DNA of 64,000 bases from the NCBI GenBank assembly GCA_947650285.1, contig CANTFL010000482.1:62001-126000 (forward strand), given 5' to 3'. Source of the DNA: Hyaloperonospora brassicae. Taxonomy: Eukaryota > Oomycota > Peronosporomycetes > Peronosporales > Peronosporaceae. Made by a program: the position numbers and the translations under genes. Below the pieces are notes generated by a model, which ran no database searches, was not told the DNA's origin, and was given only the letters and a program-made list of their open reading frames with translations. The first letter of the stretch is position 1. Each line of letters opens with the position of its first letter. This document shows, in pieces, positions 38,690 through 49,709 of this stretch.

Positions 38690-39786
38690 TAGTACTTGTG
38701 CAAGTGCGCCGCAAGCCCAAGGAACTTCCTTAGTCCCTTGACATCGACTGGCACTGGCCAGTCGGTGATCGCCTTGATCTTTTCGGGATCAGGGCGTACG
38801 CCGTGTTTACCCACGATGCACCCAAGAAGTGGTATTTCGCTAGCCGCGAATATACACCTCTTGAGGTTGGCGTACAACTTATACTTGCGCATAAGTTGAA
38901 GAACCTGACGAACGTGAGTTCTGTGAACTTCAACATCCGTCTTTCCGTCCATAGCCCGACTATGGACGAACACATCGTCAAAATAACTCGGTGCGAAGTA
39001 TCGCACCGGTCCCAACAGATTTGTGGCACATCTGTTGAATGTTGCAGGGGCATTACTCAGCCCCTGTGGCATCACTAGCCACTCCTACAGCATCCCGCTG
39101 AGGGTACTCACTGCCGTGAACGGGATATCCCGTTCACGCATGAGAATCTGATAGAATCCATCCATCAGATCCATGGACAAAAAGATGGTACTCTTTGACA
39201 TACCATCTATGATTACGTCCTTCCTCGGTATCGGCGTCCGAGCCGGTACCGTTGCAGCATTCAATTTGTTGAATGCGTGCACTATCCGCCGTCCTCCTAT
39301 GGTCTTACGCACACAGAAGGTCGGAGAGCTGTTAGGGGATGTTGATTCCCTCACATGGCCCGTTGCTAAGCGATCGGCAAAGAACTTATTGATCGCTAGT
39401 ACTTGCTCACGAGGCAGTGGCCACTGCTTCATGACACAGTACTTCGAACCCGGTTTGAGCTCGATCTCGTGTCGAGTGCCTTTGTCCATAGACAAATCGC
39501 AAGGTACGGATTCAGGGAACACAACCTTGAATTCGATCAAACCCTTATACAAAGGATTTGCCTGAAGTGACTCCCAGGATTGAGACGTGTACCGCTCAAT
39601 CCGAGTCTTCTCATCGAGGACACATTCGTCCATCGATGAGCTCCTGAGATCCCGCTTGTTCTCAGCAAATACTGTTGCCGACCGTATATCGGCCACATGC
39701 TTATACACTGTGACGAGTATACAGATCTGCTTGACCTTACCGCTACACAGATCACGCAAAACCTGTCTGGTTTCAATATTTGGCAA
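38689..39786 (-). pseudogene. Gypsy-1 reverse transcriptase, two long frames
   Basis: Two consecutive minus frames (39,786-39,085 and 39,075-38,689) cover the RT. Visible blocks are FKVVFPESVPCDLSMDKGTRH, SPNSSPTFCVRK, RRIVHAFNKLNAATVPARTP and LSMDLMDGFYQI (motif A) in the first. The second has MMPQGLSNAPATFNR, SYFDDVFVHSRAMDG (YFDD-type active site intact, about 38,967-38,995), YKLYANLKRC and LRKFLGLAAHLHKY. A single stop near 39,080 separates them. This is the best-preserved part of the element. Confidence 0.9.
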
Positions 39787-39847
39787 TTAAATTAATTTAA
39801 AGTTAACTTCGGTCGCACAATCAGATTCAGCGTGTAAGCGCCTACGC

Positions 39848-40488
39848 TTAACCGCCATTAACCAAGACGTTCAACGTCTCGATTACTTCCTGGTAAGTCA
39901 CATCCACAGGGTCCAGGAGAGCCTTCTCTATAACGTAATGATCATCTACATTGTGCTCTTGTACAGTCGTGCTAACGACCGTACCACAAGTGAGGCCATC
40001 GCACTCGCTCGTAATACATCCACGTGAATGGGGCCGTTCCACGACATACTTCGAATCGTCATATGAGGAACAAGTCGAAGGTATCACAACTGATCGATGC
40101 TGCCAGCTCACCCTTGGCTCGTATCTCCTGAGCCAAGGTGGTCCCAGGCTGACCCCGAATTTATCATCCAAATCAAGTACGATGAAATCATTATCATACT
40201 GTTCGCCTTTTAACGTATAGTGGATTTCGACTACACGTGTCTTTTTATTGATATATACGTATGTTGCTAGGCGCACCTTCATTCTTGTTGGAAAGATCTC
40301 CCGCTCCACACATTGATACTTCCAGCCTCTAGTGACTGGCGACGTATCAAATTATTCGAAGCCCCACAGTTAACGAGGGCACGAAGTGACGAGTCCTTTG
40401 TCACTTTCAATGCCAAGGTGATGAGGATCATTTCATCATCATCTGCAGAGACACACATAGACTGTGTGTCGAGAGAAATGGTCTTCAA
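39848..40488 (-). pseudogene. Gypsy-1 aspartic protease region
   Basis: Two overlapping minus frames (40,488-40,279 and 40,309-39,848). The first has RALVNCGASNNLIRRQSLE, the retropepsin loop in which the catalytic Asp of the usual DSGAS is Asn. The second continues with VEIHYTLKGEQYDNDFIVLDL, then LGPPWLRRYEPRVSWQHRS, typical of the protease domain in oomycete Gypsy elements. The Asn at the catalytic position predicts loss of activity. Confidence 0.8.
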
Positions 40489-40569
40489 GAGATTAACAAA
40501 ATTTTGTGATGTTGCTGGATCAGTAGGAAGCTCCGCCCCGACTGACCCCGACCATTTTTCGATGGCCCG

Positions 40570-41560
40570 CTTTAGTGTTGCGATTTTGCAACAGCATCGT
40601 GACCTCTTCCTCCAGTTCTTCCATCTGGTAGACGGTTATTTCGCTCAGCACCGCGGGGGTCTAAGTGGAGGATAGTGCCTTCGTATGCATATTGTCCCAG
40701 CTTATGACAGCAATGGCATCTCACCATTCGCTTTTCATTCACAAGCGAGGTTTCTCGCAATCGACATGACAATGGCCCATTAACTTTTGACCTCCGATCG
40801 CTGATTGTCTCTAAAGATGATAGGGGGTCAGCGTGGTGTGATCCTGTTTCAAACTAAAGTCGTCTTGCTACGTAGCGTAGATTTTTTTAAGCGAGTATTA
40901 AGACTATCGCGAAACAGGTAGCCTCTGATGGGACCATCTGCACCTCCTTCAATGAATATTGTTATCTTCACAAATTCACGCACACGGTTCACTAACGTGC
41001 AACTTGCAAGGTAGCGCACATGCTGAGCTTAAACGAGAACCTGACACTTATCCTGGTTGATCTTGAGGACTCTAGATGGAATCCTGAACTATGCCATAGG
41101 AGGCTAAAGCGTCTCGCTGAGCAGGGTTTTGAAGACGTCTAACGACTCGAACACATTCAAGTCATGAGACTTGAGATTCAGGATCCGATTCCTGGCTTCC
41201 CCTGCCAAGTACGACTGACTAAAAGCGACTTGCATTCGCTCATTGTCGATGCGACGGTCATTGATGGCACCGTCGACTACGACGAACCTTCTTAACAGTT
41301 TTCCGATCCAACTTTCATTGGATCGGAAAACTTCAGAGGTTTAATAACTAAGACGGGTCCACGACTCGACGTTGTAGCAGACGAGGCAACCGCCCGCATG
41401 TGTGGGTGACAATTTCACGCTGCGGGTGTCAGTGTCGATATCTGTGGCACATGGCTGGATTCAGCATCAGCGGTGACCGAAAGAATCGCGATTCCCCTTG
41501 CTCATCGATCGACTCGACGACCACCAGGCGATAGCCGGTGACGAGTTCGCATCGCTGTAT
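40570..41560 (-). pseudogene. Gypsy-1 gag, decayed
   Basis: Minus-strand text has the gag helical blocks DGAINDRRIDNERMQVAFSQ, LAGEARNRILNLKS, VFESLDVFKTLL (41,270-41,100), then HVRYLASC, IFIEGGADGPIRGYLFRDSL (41,010-40,880). Near 40,720 lies a ruined zinc knuckle (MVRCHCCHKLGQYA). Stops and frameshifts are frequent. It would encode the structural capsid protein in an intact copy. Confidence 0.75.
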
Positions 41561-41922
41561 GTATGCATATCTTTGCCGCCCGCTATGTCGTACTACTGTT
41601 TCGGGCTATGAAGCTCCGTGGTGAACTAGTTGCGGTATCATTCTCCCGCACGCGGTAGTCTACGAGATCCACGATTCATATGAATACCGTAAAGTATTCG
41701 AGAGGAGGATGAAGCGTCTATCCGAAAGAGAGGATGTTGAAGTGTACGATATAACGGCCGCGAGATCATAGATGCGGCTACTGATGCCAGGTGTTTTGCC
41801 TCGGGTGGTTGCAAACAAGTAGATAAAATTACGGAGCTTTGAATGCGCGTTCAAATTGGCGTGGTAATTGTGTAGAGTGCTGTGTGGTATTGTATGGTTG
41901 TATGTGCAGTGCAGCGTGCAGA

Positions 41923-41994
41923 GCACCGTTGTTCTAATGGTCAGAATTCATCCCTCCCACGGCTGAGGTCGGGGTTCGATTCCCCGACGGCGCA
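41923..41994 (+). tRNA. tRNA-Gly (CCC)-like gene or pseudogene
   Basis: A 72-nt cloverleaf can be drawn. The acceptor stem is GCACCGT/ACGGCGC with one A-C mismatch, and the D-stem is TTCT/AGAA. The anticodon stem is CATCC/GGCTG with one mismatch and loop CTCCCAC (anticodon CCC). The T-arm is a perfect CGGGG-TTCGATT-CCCCG, and the discriminator base is A. A TTTT run follows about 8 nt downstream. It closely resembles eukaryotic tRNA-Gly(CCC). It lies in the leader of Gypsy-1, opposite in strand to gag. The two stem mismatches may mean a decayed copy or a SINE head. Confidence 0.75.
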
Positions 41995-42613
41995 CGTTGC
42001 ATTTTCATCAAAGACCTCTGCTACCAACTCCCGGTGATTTTACACATTTCTAAGGTGGCAGACCAAGTCGATCGCCAAGCACGCAAACTCGTGGTTGCGA
42101 ATGCAAACAATCAGTGCTCAACAGCATGTAACTGTGTCTAGTCTACACCAAATCTGCTAGAAATGGTTTGAATGTTCCAGTCTTCGTATGCTGGTTGGAA
42201 GCGGGCCGCTGAGTCAATCTAATATCCGTGATACTGGGAGATATCTGGCTATAGAGACCCCGGTCGACAATCTCGTGTCGACTGCGCGGACTGAGACGGT
42301 CTCCGTTCTTCGGTCCGCTGGTGATCTTGTTGTTTCAACAAGGTGACTTGCGCTCGCAATTTTACACGTTCTCGTTGAAAGAACTTGCTGACGACGGCAT
42401 GTTGCTAATGTATATTTCTTGTGAATATTATGGCCCAGATAGCCTCTATGCCAACGGCAGAACTAATTCGCTCTATTGCACTCCATTTGACATTGCTCAA
42501 ATTAGAGTAGCTATCACAAATTACGTACAATCTGTCGCGGTCGACTTCGTCCAACATGTTCATGTTGGGTGATGCGAGTGTGGTCCTTGGACGGACTACA
42601 AAGTCAAACCAGG

Positions 42614-43056
42614 TGTAACGGGGCACCGATGACTACGGTTTGGTCAACCATGACGGAGTTTACTATCACTGAATGCGGTGACAGTCAGTGCTCTGCTAAG
42701 TGTAGAACCTTACAGCTGAAGATAGAGCGAATAAGGCAAAGGCTCTGTTCGTTACATAAAGTAAATCTGTCAATAATATAATGAAGTCCTATAACTCTTG
42801 TGTCTCTGTATGTCCTGACTTAATTATGCTAATGTTACTAAACATATAATGACGTCTACTCACCACCCATTGTGCGCGTCCAGCAGCTGTTGATTGGTTG
42901 ATACCGTCCCTCTATCAACCAATCAGTGGACTCTTCGGTCATCCCAACAACATTATCATATTTCGTGATATTGTTAAAAATATTTTTTCAACGTAATATT
43001 CTTTATTGCCATTTTATCCTTAATGACAATTTCATGAAATAGGCTACCTCATTACA
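42614..43056 (-). repeat. Gypsy-1 5' LTR
   Basis: In plus orientation it runs from TGTAACGGGGCACC to CCTCATTACA. It differs from the 3' LTR by scattered substitutions and small insertions near 42,966-42,990. The CCAAT hairpin is conserved at 42,892-42,924. Confidence 0.9.
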
Positions 43057-44774
43057 GACATGTTCTTGAAATGCCTTAAGGGTGGTAGTCTACGAAAAAT
43101 ATCGGGTGGGTTGGTCTAGTTTCGGTACTAATTCATGTTCAGCTATAATACGCAACAGTTATCGGTATGGATAGCACGTCAAATAGACCGAAACGAAGTC
43201 TATCAACTCGCTGAATTTATGATTGCATCGGTTGGAATGCAGGAGGGACGACACAGCGTTTTGATACCGCTAATGGCACTGTGAGAGTACAATGGGAATT
43301 AATAAACGCCTACTGGAGCCCGTTTATTACAAGCCGAGCGAAAGCTTATTTACCGCAAAGAGCGAGTATTTGATAATGATGTCCAAGTCGCCAGCTTGCC
43401 TCACCACTTTCAGGAATGATATAAGATGATAGAAGTTTCTGCAGACATGGCGAGGGATACCAAGAAATTGCTAAGAGCTAGCGAAACACAGATCGACCAC
43501 CGCTTTGCATATCGAGAACCACATTCTACACGATGCCTACCTTTGGCTCAAGACGACATTTAAAGTCGACAGTGGACTGAGTACCCGCAAAATGCGTGAC
43601 CTAAGCAGAAGGTAGTCGAAAAGAAACCAATTGATGGCTTGGAGGATGCTCTTCGCTCTAATGCACTGTCAACTACAGTAGATAACAACACTTGATAGTG
43701 CAAACTCTTTACAGTGGGCATTGATTGTCATGAAATTTCCTGAATGTAACTTATATATATTAGCTACTACAAATACCACTAACATTGCCGATAACCGGCT
43801 TTTTGAATAGTCGTGATGTCGTTTACCTTGTCTCTTGGAATAATTAGGGCTCTAGTTTGTCTACTTACAGTACAGTTTTGACGTGCTCTCGAAACTGCTG
43901 GTACTTTGTCTACTAACAGGGTATTGCTGCAGACATCTTGGTCTGGATAGTATGTGCTCTCTGCCGCCGTCCAATAGCAGGTTTTTTTAAGTTAATTATG
44001 GATTCGATGATGTCAGTTGCCTCGTTTCGTCTATATTCTTATTGGTCAGTCCGAAAGCAATCGCAGCATAAGGGGTGATGTATGTGACAAGTCATTGACG
44101 GTAGCAATGCAGCATATGATAGTGTGACAGTTCGACTGCGGTTTGCATCCCTTTATGGCAATTGTTTTTATCTTTGCTGCATGAACCTACGAGCGGGAAG
44201 ACAGATTGTTACTAGCCCATGTCTACGTTAGATCGGTTTATGGTTCTATTCAACCTGCAGAGTGCATTCCTTGTTGTGCAAATCACGTAAGGCGCCGAAC
44301 TGACAGGAATATGCAAGAAACCCAGTATGTATGCTATAGACGAATGAACGTGGAGGATACTAGAGCGTGTATCGTTTACGTGCTTGCGTCATCACGACGA
44401 CGAATAGAGACATGCAAGGTAAGGTTGTCATACGCTGTTGTTTTATATGGCTTGTCCTACCGTACCTCCTCACTGCACCTTCCGTGTAAGTCACCACACT
44501 TGGACGTACCACTTTTGTAACACAACAAAACAATTTAGTCCACCGAAGTCGAAGTGCGGGCGAGACATGCTGATCTTGAAACTACAGACCTTGGCCGGAA
44601 TATCACGGATAGCTGGCGGGCTAAATGATCGAGCATGGCCACTCCTACGTCGTCCGTTTGCTCACATAGCTTCCGAAGGACAGTAAAAATACACGACAAC
44701 CAACATCGCAGCTTTTTTAACCGTGAAAGTCGGCCTTGGACAATGTCCCATTTTGACCGTGTCCCACTTCGAAT
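43057..44774. other. No recognisable gene
   Basis: Short open frames only (for example plus 44,206-44,520), none with a recognised domain. No repeat pair or RNA gene was seen. Confidence 0.5.
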
Positions 44775-45130
44775 TCAATGCACCTTGTCTACTAGCTTCT
44801 TGCCGTCATCGATCGACTTTGCACGGTTCAGTATACCCTCTGCCGCTTGAGCAGTAGCTTTTTCCTCTTTGATCTTCCAGCCAAACTTTGCCACAACCCT
44901 TCGGAAGAAAAATTTCAATCCTCCCTCTTCCTCGTCGCTTTGTACCGATACCCTTTTATCCTCCAATTCTGGCTCATCGCCATCCGTAAAGAGCAGGTTA
45001 AAAATGATGAGTGGCCTAGTCACTGCCCTGAACACCGAACGACCTTACAGCATGTTGCGGCCGATGCGACGCAGTAGTTATTGGTCAACCAGACGTCCAA
45101 CACGAGCAGGAAGCAACGTATTCGCGTCAT
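44775..45130 (-). pseudogene. Secreted RxLR-type effector-like relic, frameshifted
   Basis: An ATG at 45,130 opens a 36-codon minus frame that starts MTRIRCFLLVLDVWL and ends its hydrophobic part in an Ala/Ser-rich stretch, as a signal peptide does. It stops at 45,020. An overlapping second frame (45,035-44,775, after a stop at 45,047) carries TRPL, DGDEPELEDKR, an acidic DEEEGG run and KFFFRRVVAKFGWKIKEEK, then an Ala/Lys-rich helix-like tail. The layout (signal peptide, short disordered acidic segment, Trp-containing helical domain) matches oomycete RxLR effectors. No intact RxLR motif is present, and a single-base indel separates the two frames. It is probably non-functional. Confidence 0.5.
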
Positions 45131-45342
45131 GAACGCCTTACAGATCTTTGCTGCGATCGATGAACCACAGAGCGCTCGATGCCGAGTCGAAACGGGACAG
45201 CGTTCAGCTCACGCAGTGGAGTGTACTTTCGATTGTGTCGTGCCCTGTACAAACATGGACCGTCACGCTGTACGACCTGATTTTGCCGTTTGCTTGCGTG
45301 GCAACTCTCGACACCGCGAGTTGATTCTTCAAGTCATCCCAC

Positions 45343-45661
45343 TGTGAGAATGGAGTGATGCACTTGTTGCAAAGGGGTAGAAGTAAAAGTGAAATGTATT
45401 GTCTGTTAAAAACTATCTTCTTCAACACTACGATGTGTATGACCAGAAACAGAAACTACAACTTGACACTGACAAGTTGCAAATGGAGTCCGTCTCTCCC
45501 CGTCCCATGTGACATCCTGTCACATGACGACCGTCTCTCCAGTCCCATCTGTTATTATGGCACATTATAAACCAATCGGGTGAGGTCGGGCTTACCTGTA
45601 AAAGGTCTTGCACTTGACCTGCAACACCTTCTTGACTTGTCAAAAAGATTATATTCTGACA
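45343..45661 (-). repeat. Copia 3' LTR (short form)
   Basis: It runs from TGTGAGAATGG to TCTGACA in plus orientation (319 bp). It differs from the 5' LTR by a handful of substitutions and by lacking one internal unit of about 41 bp. It has a palindrome with 9-bp arms CATGTGACA/TGTCACATG at 45,506-45,526. Confidence 0.95.
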
Positions 45662-46998
45662 CTCCTCCTCGACGTTATACTGAATGGTCCTCAGCTTGAA
45701 CATCCCGCGCAAGTACACAATTCTCGGCGCTGGCAGTGCCTTCGTCAATTGGTCTGCAATCATGTCTTCAGACTTGACATATCTTGGCTTGACTATCTTG
45801 ACCTAAGCGTAGTGGCAGATGAATTTGAAACAAATGTCATCGTGCTTCGCGCTTGACGTACTCTTCTCGCTGTCCAATTGTTTAATCGCGGCTTGGTTGT
45901 TCATCCACATTGGCATGGGTTCGACGGCCCTCATCCCGAGCTCACCGAATAGTTCCCTCAATTTCAATAGCTCGTGTCCTGCATGCGATGCCGCAATGAA
46001 CTCAGCTTTCATGGTGTTTAAAGAGACACCAGTCTGCTTCTTGCACGCCCATGACACCACTGCTACATCGATCGTCTACATACATCCTGAGACCGACTTT
46101 CGGTCCGATTTGTCGGCTGTAAAATCCGCGTCGCTCCAGCACTCGATCTTGATTGGGTCCATATGTTTCCTTGAGCTGTTAATGAACAACTCTAATGTCT
46201 TCGTTTCCTTCAAATACCTTGCAATACGCTTGGCCATCTTCTAGTCCTTCACACTTTGTTTGTGTGTCTGCCATGTCGCGCGATGTACCGCAAAGCTGAT
46301 GTCCGGTCGTGTGCAGCGCGCAATTCAAAGCAGACTCTCGACGAGTGACTGGAATGTCTTGACACTCGCATGTCCAAATTCAACTGCCGTAGCCAATATA
46401 TCCGTAGATCCAGGGTCCACTTCATTGCAGTCGACGTTGATAGGTACTCGAACACTATTCGCCGAATCCAAGCCATGGCCCTTCAGCAGCACGTATATCA
46501 TCACCTCTTGATCCAGCATGTACCCGCACTTGTCATCCGTTATAATCCTTAAACCGAGGAATTTTGTTACGAATCCGAGGTACTTGATCTCGAGGGACAC
46601 CATGCTCTTAAAAACTGGTCCACGGCTTCGCTTGAAGTTCCTGTGACTAAAAGGTCGTTGACGTAAACCCCCACAATCGTGATGGCCTCGTCGATCTTCT
46701 TGGCGTATAGGCACATGTCCGTTGTGCAGTGGCTGAAACCGAGCTCAATTAACTTCGCGTGCAACAATTGACTCCACCGTCGCCCAGCTTTCTTTAAACC
46801 GTATAAAGATTTCTTCAAAGGCAAGGCAAGGTGCTTCAAGTGCTTGACTCCGTGTTCATCCAAAATGTATGTGCTAAGTTGCATCACGCTTGGCCCTTTC
46901 ATGTAAGTGTCGAGGTCCTTTTCTTGTTCTGCCTTGACATAGGAGTTAAGAACGTGACCGTGACGCGCTGGTACGTCTAATCGACGTGACAGCACCAA
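45662..46998 (-). pseudogene. Copia reverse transcriptase and RNase H, broken
   Basis: The frame at 46,998-46,567 shows the RT core: LPLKKSLYGLKKAGRRWSQL, then GVYVNDLLVTGT. The usual YVDD active site reads YVND (about 46,656-46,665). It continues in 46,714-46,325 with KFLGLRI and VRVPINVD. RNase H text follows through several frames, including TMKAEFIAASHAGHELLKLR (about 45,980). The polyprotein ends with MIADQLTKALPAPR (45,763) and runs to the 3' LTR. The Asp-to-Asn change and several stops make it inactive. Confidence 0.85.
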
Positions 46999-47228
46999 AA
47001 TGAATTTGACAGTGCCAAGTGTTAAGAACAGCAGCGAAAGTCAGTGTATAGTCGATTCCATATGGTTGCTCGTTTCCACAACCACCAGCCTAGCCTTGTA
47101 CCGCTACACTTTTCCATCGGCGTAGGTTTTCGTCTTGAACACTTACTTGTTGTGCAGGAAGTGCGACTTTTCGGGTGGTACCACCACTGTCCACACTTCA
47201 TTTGACTCCAATGAAGTCAGTTTATTGG

Positions 47229-48385
47229 TCATCGCAACGTGCCACTTGTTCTTTGACAGACTCCGCACAGCCTCACCATAGTATTTGAGTCTGGCTCTCT
47301 CACGATGTTGACAGTGTCTTGAACTTTTGTGCCCTTGCTTTCATCATCATCATTCGGTTCACCCAGGTTCTTGCTGACGGATCTGGTCACATGTCGGTCA
47401 CGTGTCCATCTGTTCGAACGAGTATTTGCTGGAAATTCGTCGTGATCATCTTGAGACTCCTCCTGACCTTCAGCATTATCGAGATCTTCTATTGGGCTCC
47501 TGTCTTGTATGGTGTTCAGAGCCTCAATGTTTTGTACATGTTGCGTGACCACGACGACTTGATCCTTTGGCATGTACTCGCGATGTCCCTTCGTCTCATC
47601 GTTCTTTCCGATGATGATTACCGCCTATCCTCGTACACCCAGCGATTTGTTGTCCGTGTGCAAGTGAGCTGTGCACGTCGAACCAAATACCGCAATATCA
47701 CTGAGATCGAATTTACTCACGGTGAGCATCTCGATCGGTGAGACTCCACCATCGTTCGCTTTAGTCGGTGTTCGGTTGAGTATATGAGTTGCATACTCAG
47801 CTGCATTGCCCCAAAACTTCAAAGGTAGTCCACTCGTAAATACCATGCTTCTCACCATGTTTATATTCGTGCGATGCATCCTTTCGGCTTTGCCATTGCT
47901 GGCCTGGTTATTACGCTCGCTAATCTGGCGAGCGACACAGGTGTCTTTGCAGATTACATCCAGAGGTTTGTACTCTCCCCCGCCGTCCGTGCGCAAAACG
48001 TGGATCCGGCAATTGATGCGTCCCTAAACAACATGAGAAAATGCTTGAAATACATCGCTGCAACATCCTTAGTTTTCGCCAAGAATACCCGGCAGTAGTT
48101 AGACCGATGATCAACAAAGTTGATTAGGTACCTGTTCCCGAGCCGATCGCCAGGAGTCATGGGACCTTTGAGATCAGAACAGATGACTCCTCCCATCACG
48201 TCGATTGGTGAATTCGTCCCACTGTATATATGAGATTTTCGGTTCTTTGCTTGTTTCCTTTGTGCGCAGGCCAAACAGTTAACACGCTCAGTGTCGGTTA
48301 TTTTGATATTTGAAGCGGGGTTACTGGCCATCTTGATGTTAGCGTCGTAACAGAGGTGACCCGAACGCTGATGGAACTGTAGCAA
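47229..48385 (-). pseudogene. Copia integrase and linker, broken
   Basis: The pre-integrase zinc part lies at the start of the 48,385-47,954 frame (LLQFHQRSGHL, CLACAQRK). The core follows with GGVICSDLKGPM (first Asp) and NFVDHRSNYCRVF. It moves to another frame (47,996-47,625) with RTDGGGEY (second Asp), NNQASNGKAERMHRT (Glu), LPLKFWGNAAEYATHILNR and GVSPIEML. A Ser/Asp-rich linker (47,573-47,229) follows. All three catalytic acids are visible, but the core is split by a frameshift near 47,960. Confidence 0.85.
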
Positions 48386-48610
48386 GCTTCCATGTTAAAC
48401 GTTCATCTCATGTCCATGTTCATCACCATTCACGATCGCCATGACCGCCTCCAGTGGTTAGCCATAACACAAATTTTTTTTGGCGAAATGTCATCGTACA
48501 CCTGTACATTTCAACACATCGTTGATGCCATCGGCATCCATGATGGGTGCTCCACCAGGATGAGAGACCAAAACACTCCTCCCTTCACAATATTCAATCA
48601 CGCATCCCTT

Positions 48611-49327
48611 CTATTTCAACTTGCCGAAGGAAGTGATGTTACGCCCCAAATTGGAAGCGTATTGGACATCGAGAAGTCGGATGATCTTAGTCAACCCAAG
48701 TGCTTTGACCCGAATCATTGCACTACCTTTTTTCGTGATCCATAGAGGTCCTCCATCAGACACCGCGGTGAAACATTCGTGATTGCAATAAACCACATCT
48801 TCCAGTAGGCTCAAATCATTAACCAAATGTCGGCCTGACCCACTATCCAGCACCCAGTTAGCCGCAGCTTTAGTTTGGTCGTCGTCCGCATCTTGGACTG
48901 TGAGGCCGAAATCTACATCTTAGTTTTTGTTCGATCTCTTAGTGCACGATGCCTTGAGGTGTCCTATGTTTTCACAAATGTAGCACCTTCTTTGACCTTG
49001 GTCTTCGCCCCGTTTTTTGACCAGCCCAACCTTCGTGACGTTCTTGGTAGACTCAACAACGTTCACCACATCACGACCGAACTGCTTGACACTGACGTAT
49101 ATCTTTGTCGATCGTGCGAACTGTGCCAGCTCTTCAGCTTGTCGCAAGTAGTTTACCCTGTGCAAATCCAAACGAGATAGCATCGTCGTGCGCATCGTCG
49201 GGTCTGCGTAGTAGTAAATGTTGTCAAAAACTAGATTGTCCGCGCCTCCACAGGCGTCACTCACAGCAGTGAGATACAAGAAGTGTTCCGTCCGATTTCG
49301 ATGCGACGTCTTGGCTGCCGTAAACAA
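48611..49327 (-). pseudogene. Copia gag C-terminal part and protease
   Basis: The minus frame from 49,327 to 48,920 starts almost at the 5' LTR and holds only the last 135 codons of gag, ending with a CX2CX4HX4C zinc knuckle (CYICENIGHLKASC). The protease frame (48,853-48,611) has MLDSGSGRHLVND, the retropepsin DSG loop. The N-terminal gag domain that normally precedes this part is absent, so a 5' internal deletion is likely. Confidence 0.85.
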
Positions 49328-49349
49328 CTACATACTTTGGGCTCATAAC

Positions 49350-49709
49350 TGTAAGAATGGAGTGATGCATTTGTTGCAAAGGGGTAGAAGTAAAAGTGAA
49401 ATGTATTGTCTGTTAAAAACTATCTTCTTCAACACTACGATATGTATGACCAGAAACAGAAACTACAACTTGACACTGACAAGTTGCAAATGGAGCCCGT
49501 CTCTCCCCGTCCCATGTGACATCCTGTCACATGACGTCCGTCTCTCTTCGTCCCATGTGTTGTCCTGTCACATAACGACCGTCTCTCCAGTCCCATCTGT
49601 TATTATGGCACATTATAAACCAATCAGGTGAGGTCGGGCTTACCTGTACCAGGTCTTGCACTTGACCTGCAACACCTTCTTGACTTGTCAAAAAGATTAT
49701 ATTCTGACA
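49350..49709 (-). repeat. Copia 5' LTR (long form)
   Basis: It runs from TGTAAGAATGG to TCTGACA (360 bp). It contains an extra tandem unit of about 41 bp (about 49,534-49,574) that starts CCGTCTCTC and repeats the GTCCCATGTG...CTGTCACAT pattern with changes. Confidence 0.95.

Larger units (their letters stand above)
34460..43056 (-). mobile_element. Gypsy-1: near full-length Ty3/Gypsy LTR retrotransposon
   Basis: Two direct LTRs (34,460-34,895 and 42,614-43,056) flank 7.7 kb of internal sequence whose gag-pol remnants read on the minus strand. The LTR at 42,614 is therefore the 5' copy. On the minus strand it is followed after two bases by TGGTTTGACTTTGTAG, a primer-binding site type sequence starting with TGG. 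Next to the 3' LTR lies a purine tract (AAGGGGGTGGG, about 34,897-34,909). Flanking 5-mers are GAAAT and GACAT, a near-match target duplication. Domain order (gag, protease, RT, RNase H, integrase) is that of Ty3/Gypsy. Confidence 0.9.
45343..49709 (-). mobile_element. Ty1/Copia LTR retrotransposon with perfect target duplication
   Basis: Direct LTRs at 45,343-45,661 and 49,350-49,709 flank 3.7 kb. The five bases before (CCCAC, 45,338-45,342) and after (CCCAC, 49,710-49,714) are identical, so both ends are original. On the minus strand a GAGGAGGAG polypurine tract touches the 3' LTR (45,662-45,672). Domain order gag, protease, integrase, RT, RNase H is that of Ty1/Copia. The element sits about 210 bp upstream of the effector-like relic's ATG. 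Confidence 0.95.

Noticed and set aside
38696..40675. Plus-strand frames (for example 39,173-39,565 and 40,313-40,675) inside Gypsy-1 pol
   Set aside because: They are shadows of well-supported minus-strand RT and protease frames, unlike the antisense text near the 3' LTR where no competing pol domain is intact.
44206..44686. Cys- and Arg-rich plus frames considered as a second effector
   Set aside because: No signal peptide, no RxLR or acidic segment, and composition looks like an out-of-frame reading.
45819..49180. Plus-strand frames of 100-141 codons inside the Copia element
   Set aside because: Each lies opposite a recognised Copia domain on the minus strand and shows no motif of its own.
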